The notes under the pieces were generated by a model that was not told the DNA's origin, ran no database searches, and was given only the letters and a program-made list of their open reading frames with translations. 64,000 nt of DNA, taken from the NCBI RefSeq assembly GCF_014705715.1, contig NZ_JACXLC010000001.1:540457-604456 (forward strand). Direction: 5' to 3'. The DNA is from Erythrobacter rubeus. Its GTDB lineage: Bacteria; Pseudomonadota; Alphaproteobacteria; Sphingomonadales; Sphingomonadaceae. Positions 1-8,775 of this stretch are shown here, one piece after another. The number at the start of each line of letters is the position of its first letter. The first letter of the stretch is position 1. The position numbers and the translations under genes were made by a program.

Positions 1-2221
1 GTTCGTGCTTTATCACCACGTCATCCGCCGCCGGGTCGAGGTGGAACTGGACGCGGAGTTCGACGATCCGCTTTCACGCCATATCGATACACGGTGGAAA
101 GAGCGGCTCGCTGGCGGTTCCCTGTTCATCAACGACCAGTTCGTAACGCTCATTCGCCGCCCAGCGCGCGGTAAGACGGGGCTTCCTGAACGGCTGGGCA
201 AATTCTGGCAGCGCCGCAGCAAGGAAGAGCCACTAGCCGATCCGAAAGACCTTCGCAGCCTGAAAGCGGCGGCGACCGGCCTCGTCGCATCGCTTTCCTC
301 CTATGGCGCGAGCGTGCTGTCCGATTATGCGAGTCATGGCGGCGGGACCAACTCGGAAATGCTCGAATTGCTCTCCGCAATCTACAACGGCGAGATGCGA
401 CCGGTGCGGCGGCCGCACGACGAAACCGATATCGGTCACATGCTTCCCTATCGCCGAGCGAGCTTCGGCTTGGATGCGATGGAATTACGCGGATCGGGCG
501 AGCCTGATTTCTCCGCGATCCTCGGGCTAAAGGACTATCCCGAGGCGACCTCTCCCGGACTGCTCGACCCGTTGCTGCGGCTTCCATACGAAATGATCGT
601 CACGGAAAGCTACGCCCCCAACGAGCGGACAACCGCGCGCGAGCGGATCGATCTTGCGCTGCGTAGGTCGCGGTCGGTCGACGAAGAGGCCGCGGCTGAG
701 CGTGCAGACATGATGGCCGCGCGCGATGCCCTGGGGAACGGGGCGGTCGGCTTTGGCGATCATCACCTGACGGCGCTCGTGCGCGAACGAACACTCACTC
801 AGCTGGACGACGCCACCGCAGCATGTGCGGCGGCGCTCGCCGATACCGGCGCCATCGCGGTGCGCGAAGATACCAATCTCGAACCATCCTTCTGGGCGCA
901 ATTCCCGGGCAATGAAGACTATATCGTTCGCCGCGCATTGATCTCCTCTGCGAATATGGCGAGTTTTGGCAGCTTCCATGGGTTTGCGCTGGGGCAGGCC
1001 GGTGGCAACCATTGGGGAGACGCCGTTACGTTGCTCGAAACGACGAGCGCGACGCCGTTCTTCTTCAACTTCCATCACGGTGACCTTGGTAATTTCTCGG
1101 TCATCGGGCCATCGGGTTCGGGTAAGACCGTGGTGATGAACTTCCTCGCTGCGCAGGCGCAGAAATTCAAACCGCGCACAATCCTGTTCGACAAGGATCG
1201 CGGCGGGGAGCTGTTCATTCGCGGGATCGGCGGGCGCTATGACCGGATCTGTCCTGGCGAGCCGACCGGCTTCAACCCGCTGGCGCTTCCGGACACGCCC
1301 TCCAACAGGGCATTCTTGCGCGATTGGCTGGGCGTGTTACTCGAGGCAGATGGGCCGGAAGAATTTGCGCTCATAAACTCCGCTGTCGACGCCGCGTATC
1401 AGAACGATGCGAACCTGCGCCGTCTGCGCCATTTCAAGGAACTGCTTGCGGGCGCGAAACGTCCCGAGCCCGGCGATCTGGCCGACCGGCTGGGCGCGTG
1501 GATCGGTCACGCGTCGGGCGAGGGCGGCGAACACGCATGGCTGTTCGACAATGAACGCGACGCGCTCGATCTGGAACAGCGCGTGCTTGGCTTCGACATG
1601 ACGGCATTGCTCGAGAACCCGCGCCTGCGCACGCCTGTCATGATGTACCTCTTCCACCGCATTGATGAGCGGCTGGATGGCAAGCCGACGATGATCCTGA
1701 TCGACGAGGGCTGGAAGGCGCTCGACGATGAGGTGTTCGCCGCGCGCATTCGCGACTGGCTCAAAACCTTGCGTAAGCGCAATGCGCTGGTCGGATTCGC
1801 GACGCAATCGGCGCGTGATGCCTTGGAAAGCCGCATTTCGACCGCTCTCGTCGAACAGACGGCGACGATGGTGTTCATGCCCAACAGCCGCGCCCGCCCT
1901 GAGGATTATTGCGACGGCTTCGGTCTGACGGACCATGAACTTGCGCTCATCCGCAGCCTACCCGCGCATTCCCGTTGTTTCCTCGTGCGACAGCCCGATG
2001 CGAGCGTTGTTGTACGGCTCGATTTGTCCGGCGCCCCGGAAGTGCTGACTGTGCTTTCGGGCCGCGAAGCTTCTGTGCGCAGGCTCGATCTGCTGCGCGA
2101 GGCCGTCGGCGATGATCCTTCGCAGTGGTATCCGGCGCTCACCGGCAGCGCGTGGCCGGATGGTTCAGGCGAAGTGGACGAACACGGTGTTCCGTTACCG
2201 GTCTGGCAGGCCGCGGAATGA
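1..2221 (+). CDS. virB4: VirB4 family type IV secretion ATPase (5' end cut by window)
   Basis: VirB4 is the largest ATPase of type IV secretion systems and energises pilus assembly and substrate transport at the inner membrane. The frame is open from the first base, and the GTG at position 5 lies inside a VLYHHVIRRR segment typical of the VirB4 N-terminal domain, so the true start is upstream. The visible part is about 739 residues. A Walker A motif (GPSGSGKT) lies near visible residue 369 and a Walker B motif (MILIDEGWKAL) near 561. The C-terminal ATPase domain looks complete. The stop overlaps the virB6 start in an ATGA. How much of the N-terminus is missing cannot be seen. Confidence 0.93.
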   Translation, partial: FVLYHHVIRRRVEVELDAEFDDPLSRHIDTRWKERLAGGSLFINDQFVTLIRRPARGKTGLPERLGKFWQRRSKEEPLADPKDLRSLKAAATGLVASLSSYGASVLSDYASHGGGTNSEMLELLSAIYNGEMRPVRRPHDETDIGHMLPYRRASFGLDAMELRGSGEPDFSAILGLKDYPEATSPGLLDPLLRLPYEMIVTESYAPNERTTARERIDLALRRSRSVDEEAAAERADMMAARDALGNGAVGFGDHHLTALVRERTLTQLDDATAACAAALADTGAIAVREDTNLEPSFWAQFPGNEDYIVRRALISSANMASFGSFHGFALGQAGGNHWGDAVTLLETTSATPFFFNFHHGDLGNFSVIGPSGSGKTVVMNFLAAQAQKFKPRTILFDKDRGGELFIRGIGGRYDRICPGEPTGFNPLALPDTPSNRAFLRDWLGVLLEADGPEEFALINSAVDAAYQNDANLRRLRHFKELLAGAKRPEPGDLADRLGAWIGHASGEGGEHAWLFDNERDALDLEQRVLGFDMTALLENPRLRTPVMMYLFHRIDERLDGKPTMILIDEGWKALDDEVFAARIRDWLKTLRKRNALVGFATQSARDALESRISTALVEQTATMVFMPNSRARPEDYCDGFGLTDHELALIRSLPAHSRCFLVRQPDASVVVRLDLSGAPEVLTVLSGREASVRRLDLLREAVGDDPSQWYPALTGSAWPDGSGEVDEHGVPLPVWQAAE

Positions 2222-3411
2222 CCACCACCTGCGATCTCGCCGCTCAGGACATGGGAACCGGCGTCGCCGCGGCGCTGACCGCGGTCGATTGCATTGCTTC
2301 GCAAGTCAGCGAGCAGGCGTTCAGCAGGCTGTTCGGTAGCGATGGGCAACTCGCGCTCGCATTGACGCTGATGCTGGTCCTTTATGTCGCGTTTTTCGGC
2401 ATCAGCCTGATGCTCGGCCGATCGAACCTTTCGATCCGAGCGTTGGTGCCGAAACTGATGACGCTTGGCCTGGTGCTGACCTTCGCCACCAGTTTCGCGG
2501 CGTTCTCATCGATATTTTACAACATTTTTATCGGTGGGCCGGACCAGATTGCAGGGATACTCACCGGCACCAGCGGTTCTGCCACGGCGACCTTCGCGCA
2601 GAAACTCGACATCGTTTTTATCGCTGTTCAGGACGCGAGCGGCGGTGCAACCGACATCAGCACCTTCTCTCCCGAAGGCATGATGTGGCTCGGTGCTTTG
2701 CTCTTGCTATTGGGCACGGTCGGCTTGCTGGTTACGGCGCGCATCGGCCTTGCTCTGCTGCTGGCGGTCGGCCCGATCTTTGTCGTGCTTGCGCTTTTCA
2801 ATGGCACGCGCGGGCTTTTCACCGGGTGGCTTAAAGGCGTGACGATGCTTGCACTGGCGCCGCTTTTTGCAGTGCTCGGCGGTTCGATCATGCTCGAGAT
2901 GGCGGTCCCGATCCTCGCGTCCCTTGTCGCAGTGCCGGGGCAGATCGATCAACAGGCCGCGATGGCTTTCTTCCTTGTGGGCGCTGTGCACGTCGCGTTG
3001 ATGCTCATGGCATTGAAGGTTGCGAGCACGATGGTGTCGAACTGGCAGGTGTTCGGGCTGGTGCCGACTAAGGAGGCGCGGATGGAGACCCCACGTCCGG
3101 CGGCCGCGCCTGCCGTCGCAGCGCCAGTCCAATCGCGCACGACGCAGACAATTCCTTCCAGCGGCCAAACGGCTAGAGCGCGAACCGAAGTGGCCGCTCA
3201 AGCTACCATCGTAGCTGCGAACGACGCCGGTAGCGCGAACGGCACGAGTATCCGCGAGACCAAAGTCTTCGCGACATCTTCTGGCGGTGGCCAAACGGCG
3301 CCGCTCACTCCCGCCGGTTCGCGCACGCGCGGGATCGGCAACCGGTTCCGCTCGCCGTCGCAGCGAGATGGTGCCGCGCAAACTCAGAGAAAATCGGAGA
3401 ATATCGAATGA
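2218..3411 (+). CDS. virB6: VirB6/TrbL-type integral membrane protein of the T4SS
   Basis: VirB6 is the polytopic inner-membrane component of type IV secretion systems, thought to form part of the translocation path. This 397-residue protein has several hydrophobic segments. There is one near residues 42-62, one near 75-95, a cluster at about 160-240 and another near 255-280. They are followed by a low-complexity Ala/Pro/Thr/Ser tail of about 110 residues. The start is the ATG inside the four-base ATGA overlap with virB4; longer starts would lie inside virB4. Its stop overlaps virB9 the same way. The sequence is divergent, as is usual for VirB6, so the call leans on topology and on its place between virB4 and virB9. 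Confidence 0.85.
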   Translation: MTTTCDLAAQDMGTGVAAALTAVDCIASQVSEQAFSRLFGSDGQLALALTLMLVLYVAFFGISLMLGRSNLSIRALVPKLMTLGLVLTFATSFAAFSSIFYNIFIGGPDQIAGILTGTSGSATATFAQKLDIVFIAVQDASGGATDISTFSPEGMMWLGALLLLLGTVGLLVTARIGLALLLAVGPIFVVLALFNGTRGLFTGWLKGVTMLALAPLFAVLGGSIMLEMAVPILASLVAVPGQIDQQAAMAFFLVGAVHVALMLMALKVASTMVSNWQVFGLVPTKEARMETPRPAAAPAVAAPVQSRTTQTIPSSGQTARARTEVAAQATIVAANDAGSANGTSIRETKVFATSSGGGQTAPLTPAGSRTRGIGNRFRSPSQRDGAAQTQRKSENIE

Positions 3412-4208
3412 CCCGCGCCGACAACTTTCGGCTCCCCGTCCTGTGTGCCTTGGCGCTCGCGAGCGCAAGCCCCGCGGCGGCGCAGGATTCCCGCTTGCAG
3501 ACACTCGTTTACGACGAGGCGGCAGTCGTGGAAATCAATGGCCGGGTAAAGGTTCAGACCACGATCAAGTTCGCTCCGGACGAAGCGATCGAGAATGTCG
3601 CTATCGGTGACAGTCAGGCTTGGCAGGTGCAGCCGAACAAAGCGCAATCACTGCTATTCGTCAAACCGCTGGCACCCAATGCGAAGACGAACATGACCGT
3701 GGTGACGAACAAGCGGACATACCTGTTCGACCTGATCGCGCGCCCGCGAAATGCGCCGCTTTACGTCCTCCAGTTCCGCTATCCCGACTTGGAACGCGCG
3801 GCCGAGGAAGCGCGGCTTGCAGCAGAAGCGGAAGCTGCACGCGCGGCAGCCAATCCCACCGAACTCGCCGCAGCGAACGATCCCTATGCGGTCGCCGATC
3901 CAGCGGATCTCAATTTCGCCTGGGCTTCCGATGGTGACCGCGATCTCATCCCGGTGCGCGCCTACGACAATGGCGAGGCCGTATTCCTGACCTGGCCGGA
4001 AGGGACGCCCATCCCGGCCATTCTCGTCACCAATCATAACGGGGACGAAGGGCCGGTGAACTTCACCGTGCGCGGTGAAACGGTCGTGCTCGATACCGTC
4101 CCATCGCAGCTTATCCTGCGATCGGGCGGCGATGTTGCCACTCTGACCAACAATGGCCCGGTTCGCACCAGCGCGCGAAGCGAAGCAGGTAAAGGAACAG
4201 GGTCATGA
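3408..4208 (+). CDS. virB9: VirB9/TrbG-type outer-membrane core complex protein
   Basis: VirB9 forms the outer-membrane ring of the T4SS core complex with VirB7 and VirB10. The 266-residue product begins with a Sec signal peptide (hydrophobic core LPVLCALALASA, likely cleavage after PAAAQ near residue 26). An N-terminal beta domain follows, then an Ala/Glu-rich linker around residues 125-150 and a C-terminal beta-sandwich of the CagX/VirB9 type. It starts at the ATG of an ATGA overlap with virB6. No virB8 gene lies between virB6 and virB9, where it often sits. No VirB7 lipoprotein is evident nearby. Confidence 0.88.
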   Translation: MTRADNFRLPVLCALALASASPAAAQDSRLQTLVYDEAAVVEINGRVKVQTTIKFAPDEAIENVAIGDSQAWQVQPNKAQSLLFVKPLAPNAKTNMTVVTNKRTYLFDLIARPRNAPLYVLQFRYPDLERAAEEARLAAEAEAARAAANPTELAAANDPYAVADPADLNFAWASDGDRDLIPVRAYDNGEAVFLTWPEGTPIPAILVTNHNGDEGPVNFTVRGETVVLDTVPSQLILRSGGDVATLTNNGPVRTSARSEAGKGTGS

Positions 4209-4246
4209 TCAAGACTGACACGGCCACCGAAATGGAGATGACGTGA
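4205..4246 (+). other. 13-codon mini-ORF linking virB9 and virB10
   Basis: A 13-codon frame (MIKTDTATEMEMT) begins at the ATG of an ATGA overlapping the virB9 stop and ends in a TGATG overlapping the virB10 start. It also holds the GGAG (4234-4237) that serves virB10. Its size and position suggest re-initiation coupling rather than a functional peptide. It could also be the remnant of an older virB10 N-terminus. Expression is not shown. Confidence 0.25.
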
Positions 4247-5379
4247 TGCGTTTGGCTATGCGACTTCCGCCCAAGACGCGCGGCAAAGACGGCGCAAACG
4301 GACTCGATCCACGAGAGAACGAGTCCGCCGAGATCATCGATCTTGCAAGCCGTAACGGGTTCCCCGGCATCGTCGATCGCAAAGCCAAAGGCGATGGGTT
4401 TGGTCTGGCTGCCGGTGTCGCGATTGTGGGCCTGCTCGGCGCGACCACTTTCTGGGCAATGCAATCGGCGCAAATTCCAGAGCAGCAGCCTGCCGTTACG
4501 CCTGAGCCTGCAGCGCCTGCTCAGGTGGTTGCGCCGGTTAGAGTTTCGCCTGCGATTGCGCCGCAGGAGGTAAGGGTGCGCCCCGACCCTGCGCCCGCGC
4601 CGGTCCTCGCCAACGATCCGAATGCCACGCGCGTCGCTGCCACAAATCCGTATGCCAGCCCGACGATGATCTACGATGCGAGCGCTGCGGCGCAGGGCGC
4701 GCAGCTGGTCGAAGCACCTGCAGCGGTTTCCGCCACCGGCATGCCGAGCACCGGCGATAGCGGAGCGGAAGGCGCGGCAGCAGCTTTCGCGAGCCGAATT
4801 GGTGGAGTCGGCGGCGCGCCTGCGCAAGCCCGGGCGATGACCAACCCATCGACCACTGTCACGCAGGGCACTCTGATCCCTGCAATCCTCGAAACCGCGA
4901 TCAACACCGACGTGCCCGGATATGTCCGCGCTGTCGTGAGCCAGGACGTCCGCAGCTTCGACGGCACGAAGGTTTTGGTGCCGCGCTCATCGCGCCTGAT
5001 CGGTCAGTATCAGTCAGGGGTGCAGAACGGTCAGAAGCGTGCTTACGTAATCTGGCAGCGCCTCATCAGGCCGGACGGCGCATCGATCGATATCGCATCG
5101 CCCGCAGTCGCCTTTGACGGGACCACCGGTCTCGCAGGTGAAGTCGACAACCATTTCTTCCGCCGCTTCGGTTCGGCAATGCTGCTTTCGGTGATCGGCG
5201 GTCTCTCCGCGATCGGCACAGGCGGTGCATCAGTCGTTCTTGGCGGTGCCGGGCAGGGCGCTGCGAGCATTGCCGCGCAGCAGGACGGGCAGATCGGTCC
5301 GACCATCCGCGTACGCATGGGCGAGCCTATCCGCGTATTCACCGCGCGCGATCTCGACTTCACCACAGTCACGCAGTGA
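4246..5379 (+). CDS. virB10: VirB10/TrbI-type core complex protein
   Basis: VirB10 spans both membranes and links the T4SS ATPases to the outer-membrane pore. The 377-residue product has a cytoplasmic N-terminus of about 50 residues and one transmembrane helix (GLAAGVAIVGLLGATTFWAM, near residues 50-70). A Pro/Ala-rich periplasmic stretch follows, then the conserved C-terminal TrbI domain starting near residue 200. A hydrophobic Gly/Ala segment near residues 305-340 matches the antenna that crosses the outer membrane. The ATG at 4246 has GGAG eight bases upstream; a GTG just before it (4243) would add one residue. Confidence 0.92.
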   Translation: MRLAMRLPPKTRGKDGANGLDPRENESAEIIDLASRNGFPGIVDRKAKGDGFGLAAGVAIVGLLGATTFWAMQSAQIPEQQPAVTPEPAAPAQVVAPVRVSPAIAPQEVRVRPDPAPAPVLANDPNATRVAATNPYASPTMIYDASAAAQGAQLVEAPAAVSATGMPSTGDSGAEGAAAAFASRIGGVGGAPAQARAMTNPSTTVTQGTLIPAILETAINTDVPGYVRAVVSQDVRSFDGTKVLVPRSSRLIGQYQSGVQNGQKRAYVIWQRLIRPDGASIDIASPAVAFDGTTGLAGEVDNHFFRRFGSAMLLSVIGGLSAIGTGGASVVLGGAGQGAASIAAQQDGQIGPTIRVRMGEPIRVFTARDLDFTTVTQ

Positions 5380-5391
5380 CCTAGAACCGCG

Positions 5392-6432
5392 ATGAGCGCC
5401 GACATCCACCCTCTTTCAGCCTCGGTAGGCGGTCACGACGCGGAAAGCGCGGCGCCGCTTGGCGACGAGGCTCTTGGCGGAGAGCGCAGCGTCTATCTCG
5501 AATCCTACCTTGAGCCATTCCGGCGCTGGCTCGACCGCGACACAATTACGGAGATAATGGTCAATCAGCCCGGAGAGGTCTGGGTGGAAGATGCCGCCGA
5601 TCCCGGGATCAAAAAGATAGTCACGCCGGAAATCGACGATCGCTTGATCCAGCGATTGGCGGAGCAGGTCGCCCGCGTATCGCATCAGGGGATCAACCGC
5701 GAACACCCGCTTCTGGGTGCCACTCTGCCGGATGGCGCGCGCATTCAGTTTTGCGGCCCTCCCGCAAGCCGGAAACATTGGGTCATGGCGATCCGGCGTC
5801 ACCGGCGGCTCGATCTCCCTCTCGATGCCTATGATAGTGGCCCGCTAACAGGGGAGGCCGAAGTCGTCATGCCTGATGCGCAGGCGGAGCCGATTGCCTA
5901 TCTGCGCGAAGCGATCAGACACCGCCGGACGATCCTGATTTCGGGCGGCACGAGCACAGGTAAGACCACCTTCCTCAACGCGATGCTCGGCGAGATTCCG
6001 CGGCATGAGCGGGTGGTCATGGTCGAGGATACACCGGAGCTGAAAACGCCGGGCGAAAACTCGGTCGGTCTTGTCGCGGTGAAGGGCGAACTCGGTGAGG
6101 CGAAAGTCACGGCGAACGAGTTGCTGCAAGCGGCGCTGAGGCTGCGCCCTGACCGTATTGTGCTGGGCGAGCTTCGCGGCGCTGAAAGTGTCTCGTTCCT
6201 TCGGGCGATCAACACCGGGCACCCGGGCAGTTTTTCGACCATTCACGCCAATTCGCTGCGCGGTGCGCTTGAGCAATTGTCTCTGATGGTCATGCAGACC
6301 GGGATCGGGCTCAGCCGGTCCGACACGATCGCCTATTCGGCCAGCGTGATCGATGTGATCGTGCAGCTGGGGCGCGATGCGAACGGCAAGCGCGGTATCA
6401 CCCAGATAGCAGACAGCCGCTCGCTCGTTTAA
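5392..6432 (+). CDS. virB11: VirB11-type secretion ATPase
   Basis: VirB11 is the hexameric traffic ATPase that works with VirB4 at the cytoplasmic face of the T4SS. The 346-residue length is normal. An N-terminal domain of about 150 residues precedes the RecA-like domain, with Walker A GGTSTGKT near residue 185. The Asp box (VVMVEDTPEL), Walker B (PDRIVLGELRG) and His box (GHPGSFSTIHA) follow. It starts 12 bases after virB10 and is the last T4SS gene here; the next gene is the unrelated ppk1. No virD4 coupling protein or relaxase follows. Confidence 0.94.
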   Translation: MSADIHPLSASVGGHDAESAAPLGDEALGGERSVYLESYLEPFRRWLDRDTITEIMVNQPGEVWVEDAADPGIKKIVTPEIDDRLIQRLAEQVARVSHQGINREHPLLGATLPDGARIQFCGPPASRKHWVMAIRRHRRLDLPLDAYDSGPLTGEAEVVMPDAQAEPIAYLREAIRHRRTILISGGTSTGKTTFLNAMLGEIPRHERVVMVEDTPELKTPGENSVGLVAVKGELGEAKVTANELLQAALRLRPDRIVLGELRGAESVSFLRAINTGHPGSFSTIHANSLRGALEQLSLMVMQTGIGLSRSDTIAYSASVIDVIVQLGRDANGKRGITQIADSRSLV

Positions 6433-6567
6433 ACTGAAACCGTAAGGCGCGGGGATCGTTCGGAATCCTGTGACAACGCGCGGCGGCTCATCTACACCGC
6501 GTACAAATCGCTCCTTGCGCGCGCAGTGCAGGGACGATGGCTTGAACGAGGAACCGACAGCAGAGCG

Positions 6568-8775
6568 ATGAGCAGCACGCCGACGATCGATAACCCAGTG
6601 CGAGAGGCTTCGGTTTCGCCCGCGCCGCCGCCCCGCGTAAGCGCAAGTGCTCTTCAGGAAAATCCCTACTTCAACCGTGAGCTGTCGTGGCTTTCCTTCA
6701 ACGAACGGGTTCTGGCCGAGGCGTGCAACGGCCAGTATCCGCTGCTCGAAAGGCTACGTTTCCTATCGATTTCGGGCAGCAATCTCGACGAGTTCATGAT
6801 GATCCGTGTCGCTGGTCTGGTGGGGCAGGCGCAGCGCGGCATCGACAAACCCTCGATCGACGGCCAGACCCCGACTCAGCAGCTGTCAGCCATACGCGAA
6901 AAACTCGCTGTGCTGTCGGAGTGGCAGCAGGATATCTGGCGCGATATTCATCGCAGCCTGGCCGAGGCCGACATCCATGTCGCCGACGAACAGCGAGTCG
7001 ATCCCGCAGCGCATGAGTGGCTCAAGTCCTTCTTCCTTGAGGAAATCCTGCCGGTCATCACTCCTCAAGCACTCGACCCTGCGCATCCGTTTCCGTTCGT
7101 TCAGAATGAAGGCATGGGGCTGCTGTTCACGCTGACCCGGGATGCCGACCAGGATCAGATCATCGAAATGATCCTGATCCCCAGCGCGCTACCGCGGTTC
7201 GTGCGCGTGCCCAGCACGCCGGGCGACAATGGCGAGGCGGTCTACATATCAATCGCAAGCCTGATCCAGCGCTACGCGCAAAAGCTCTTTCCCGGCTTCA
7301 CGATCGAGGGCGACGGCCTTTTCCGGGTTCTGCGCGACAGCGATATCGAGATCGAGGAAGAGGCCGAAGACCTCGTGCGCACATTCCGCAGCGCCATTCA
7401 GCGCCGCAGGCGCGGGCAAGTGATCCAACTGGAGCTGGAGGACGATTTCGATCCGAAGGCCGAGGCGATCCTGCTCGAACAGCTGGGCGTGCATGAGGCG
7501 GCCGTGATCAAGACCGACGGCATGATCGGGATCGACGGCCTTGCCGAGATCGTGAACGAAGACAGGCCCGACCTGAAATTCGATGCCTATTCACCGCGAT
7601 ACCCCGAGCGCATTAGAGAGCATGACGGCGATGCATTCTCGGCAATTCGCGAAAAAGACATCATCATTCACCACCCCTACGAAAGCTTCGAAGTGGTGGT
7701 CGATTTCATCCGGCAAGCAGCCGAAGACCCGGATGTGGTCGCGATCAAGCAGACGCTATACCGGGCGGGATCGCAGTCCGCCGTCATCAACGCGCTGATC
7801 GATGCAGCGGAGCGAGGCAAATCGGTCACCGCGGTGGTCGAGCTGAAGGCCCGTTTTGACGAGGAGCAGAATCTCACTTGGGCGACCAAGCTTGAGCGCG
7901 CCGGAGTGCAGGTGATCTACGGCTTCACCGACTGGAAAACGCACGCGAAGGTCGCGATGGTCGTGCGCCGCGAAGACGATGGCTTCCGCACATACTGCCA
8001 TTTCGGGACCGGCAATTATCACCCGGTGACTGCGAAGATCTATACCGACCTGTCGTTCTTCACCGCCGATCCGAAGCTTTGCCGGGACGCGGCGAAGATG
8101 ATGAATTTCGTCACTGGCTATGTCGAACCGGACGCGCTGGAGCTGATCTCGATCGCGCCGCTGAACCTTCGCGAAGAATTGTACCGCCGTATCGATACCG
8201 AGATCGCGAATGCCGGGAAGGGCAAGCCCGCCGGCATCTGGATGAAGTGCAACCAGATCACCGATCAGGGCATGATCGACCGGCTATATGCAGCCAGCCA
8301 AGCGGGTGTCAGGATCGAACTGGTCGTACGCGGCATTTGCTGCCTGCGTCCCGGCGTTCCCGGATTGAGCGAGAATATCCGAGTAAAATCGATCATCGGT
8401 CGTTTTCTCGAACACAGCCGCATCTATGCCTTCGCCAATGGTCGGGCCATGCCGGGACCGAACGCGGCGGTGTTCATCTCCTCCGCCGACCTGATGGGGC
8501 GGAATCTGGACCGCCGAGTGGAAAGCCTGATCCCGATACTCAACCGGACGGTCCACGATCAGGTGCTCCAGCAGGTGCTGCTCGCCAACATGCTCGATAC
8601 CGAGCAAAGCTGGTGGCTGCACGCCGACGGCGGCTATTCCCGGGTCGAGACGGACGGCAAACCGTTCAATTGTCATCGATACTTCATGACCAACCCATCG
8701 CTTTCCGGACGCGGCGGAGCGCTGGAGGCGGGCGCGGTGCCGAAACTGTCTCTGCGCAAAGGCCGCTCGGGATGA
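6568..8775 (+). CDS. ppk1: Polyphosphate kinase 1
   Basis: PPK1 reversibly transfers the gamma phosphate of ATP onto polyphosphate, building a phosphate store used in stress and stationary phase. The 735-residue product opens with the family signature NRELSWLSFNERVLAEA. It carries ELKARFDEEQN and the catalytic-histidine motif HFGTGNYHP (His near residue 478), which is phosphorylated during catalysis, and ends with the paired PLD-like C-terminal domains. The ATG at 6568 was chosen over an upstream GTG (6526) because the family N-terminus is short and the extra residues look non-coding. The stop overlaps ppx in an ATGA, so the two antagonistic enzymes are probably co-translated. Confidence 0.96.
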   Translation: MSSTPTIDNPVREASVSPAPPPRVSASALQENPYFNRELSWLSFNERVLAEACNGQYPLLERLRFLSISGSNLDEFMMIRVAGLVGQAQRGIDKPSIDGQTPTQQLSAIREKLAVLSEWQQDIWRDIHRSLAEADIHVADEQRVDPAAHEWLKSFFLEEILPVITPQALDPAHPFPFVQNEGMGLLFTLTRDADQDQIIEMILIPSALPRFVRVPSTPGDNGEAVYISIASLIQRYAQKLFPGFTIEGDGLFRVLRDSDIEIEEEAEDLVRTFRSAIQRRRRGQVIQLELEDDFDPKAEAILLEQLGVHEAAVIKTDGMIGIDGLAEIVNEDRPDLKFDAYSPRYPERIREHDGDAFSAIREKDIIIHHPYESFEVVVDFIRQAAEDPDVVAIKQTLYRAGSQSAVINALIDAAERGKSVTAVVELKARFDEEQNLTWATKLERAGVQVIYGFTDWKTHAKVAMVVRREDDGFRTYCHFGTGNYHPVTAKIYTDLSFFTADPKLCRDAAKMMNFVTGYVEPDALELISIAPLNLREELYRRIDTEIANAGKGKPAGIWMKCNQITDQGMIDRLYAASQAGVRIELVVRGICCLRPGVPGLSENIRVKSIIGRFLEHSRIYAFANGRAMPGPNAAVFISSADLMGRNLDRRVESLIPILNRTVHDQVLQQVLLANMLDTEQSWWLHADGGYSRVETDGKPFNCHRYFMTNPSLSGRGGALEAGAVPKLSLRKGRSG

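Noticed and set aside
8079..8771. Upstream extension of the ppx frame inside ppk1
   Set aside because: It overlaps conserved ppk1 coding sequence; the ATGA-coupled ATG at 8772 gives the normal Ppx N-terminus.
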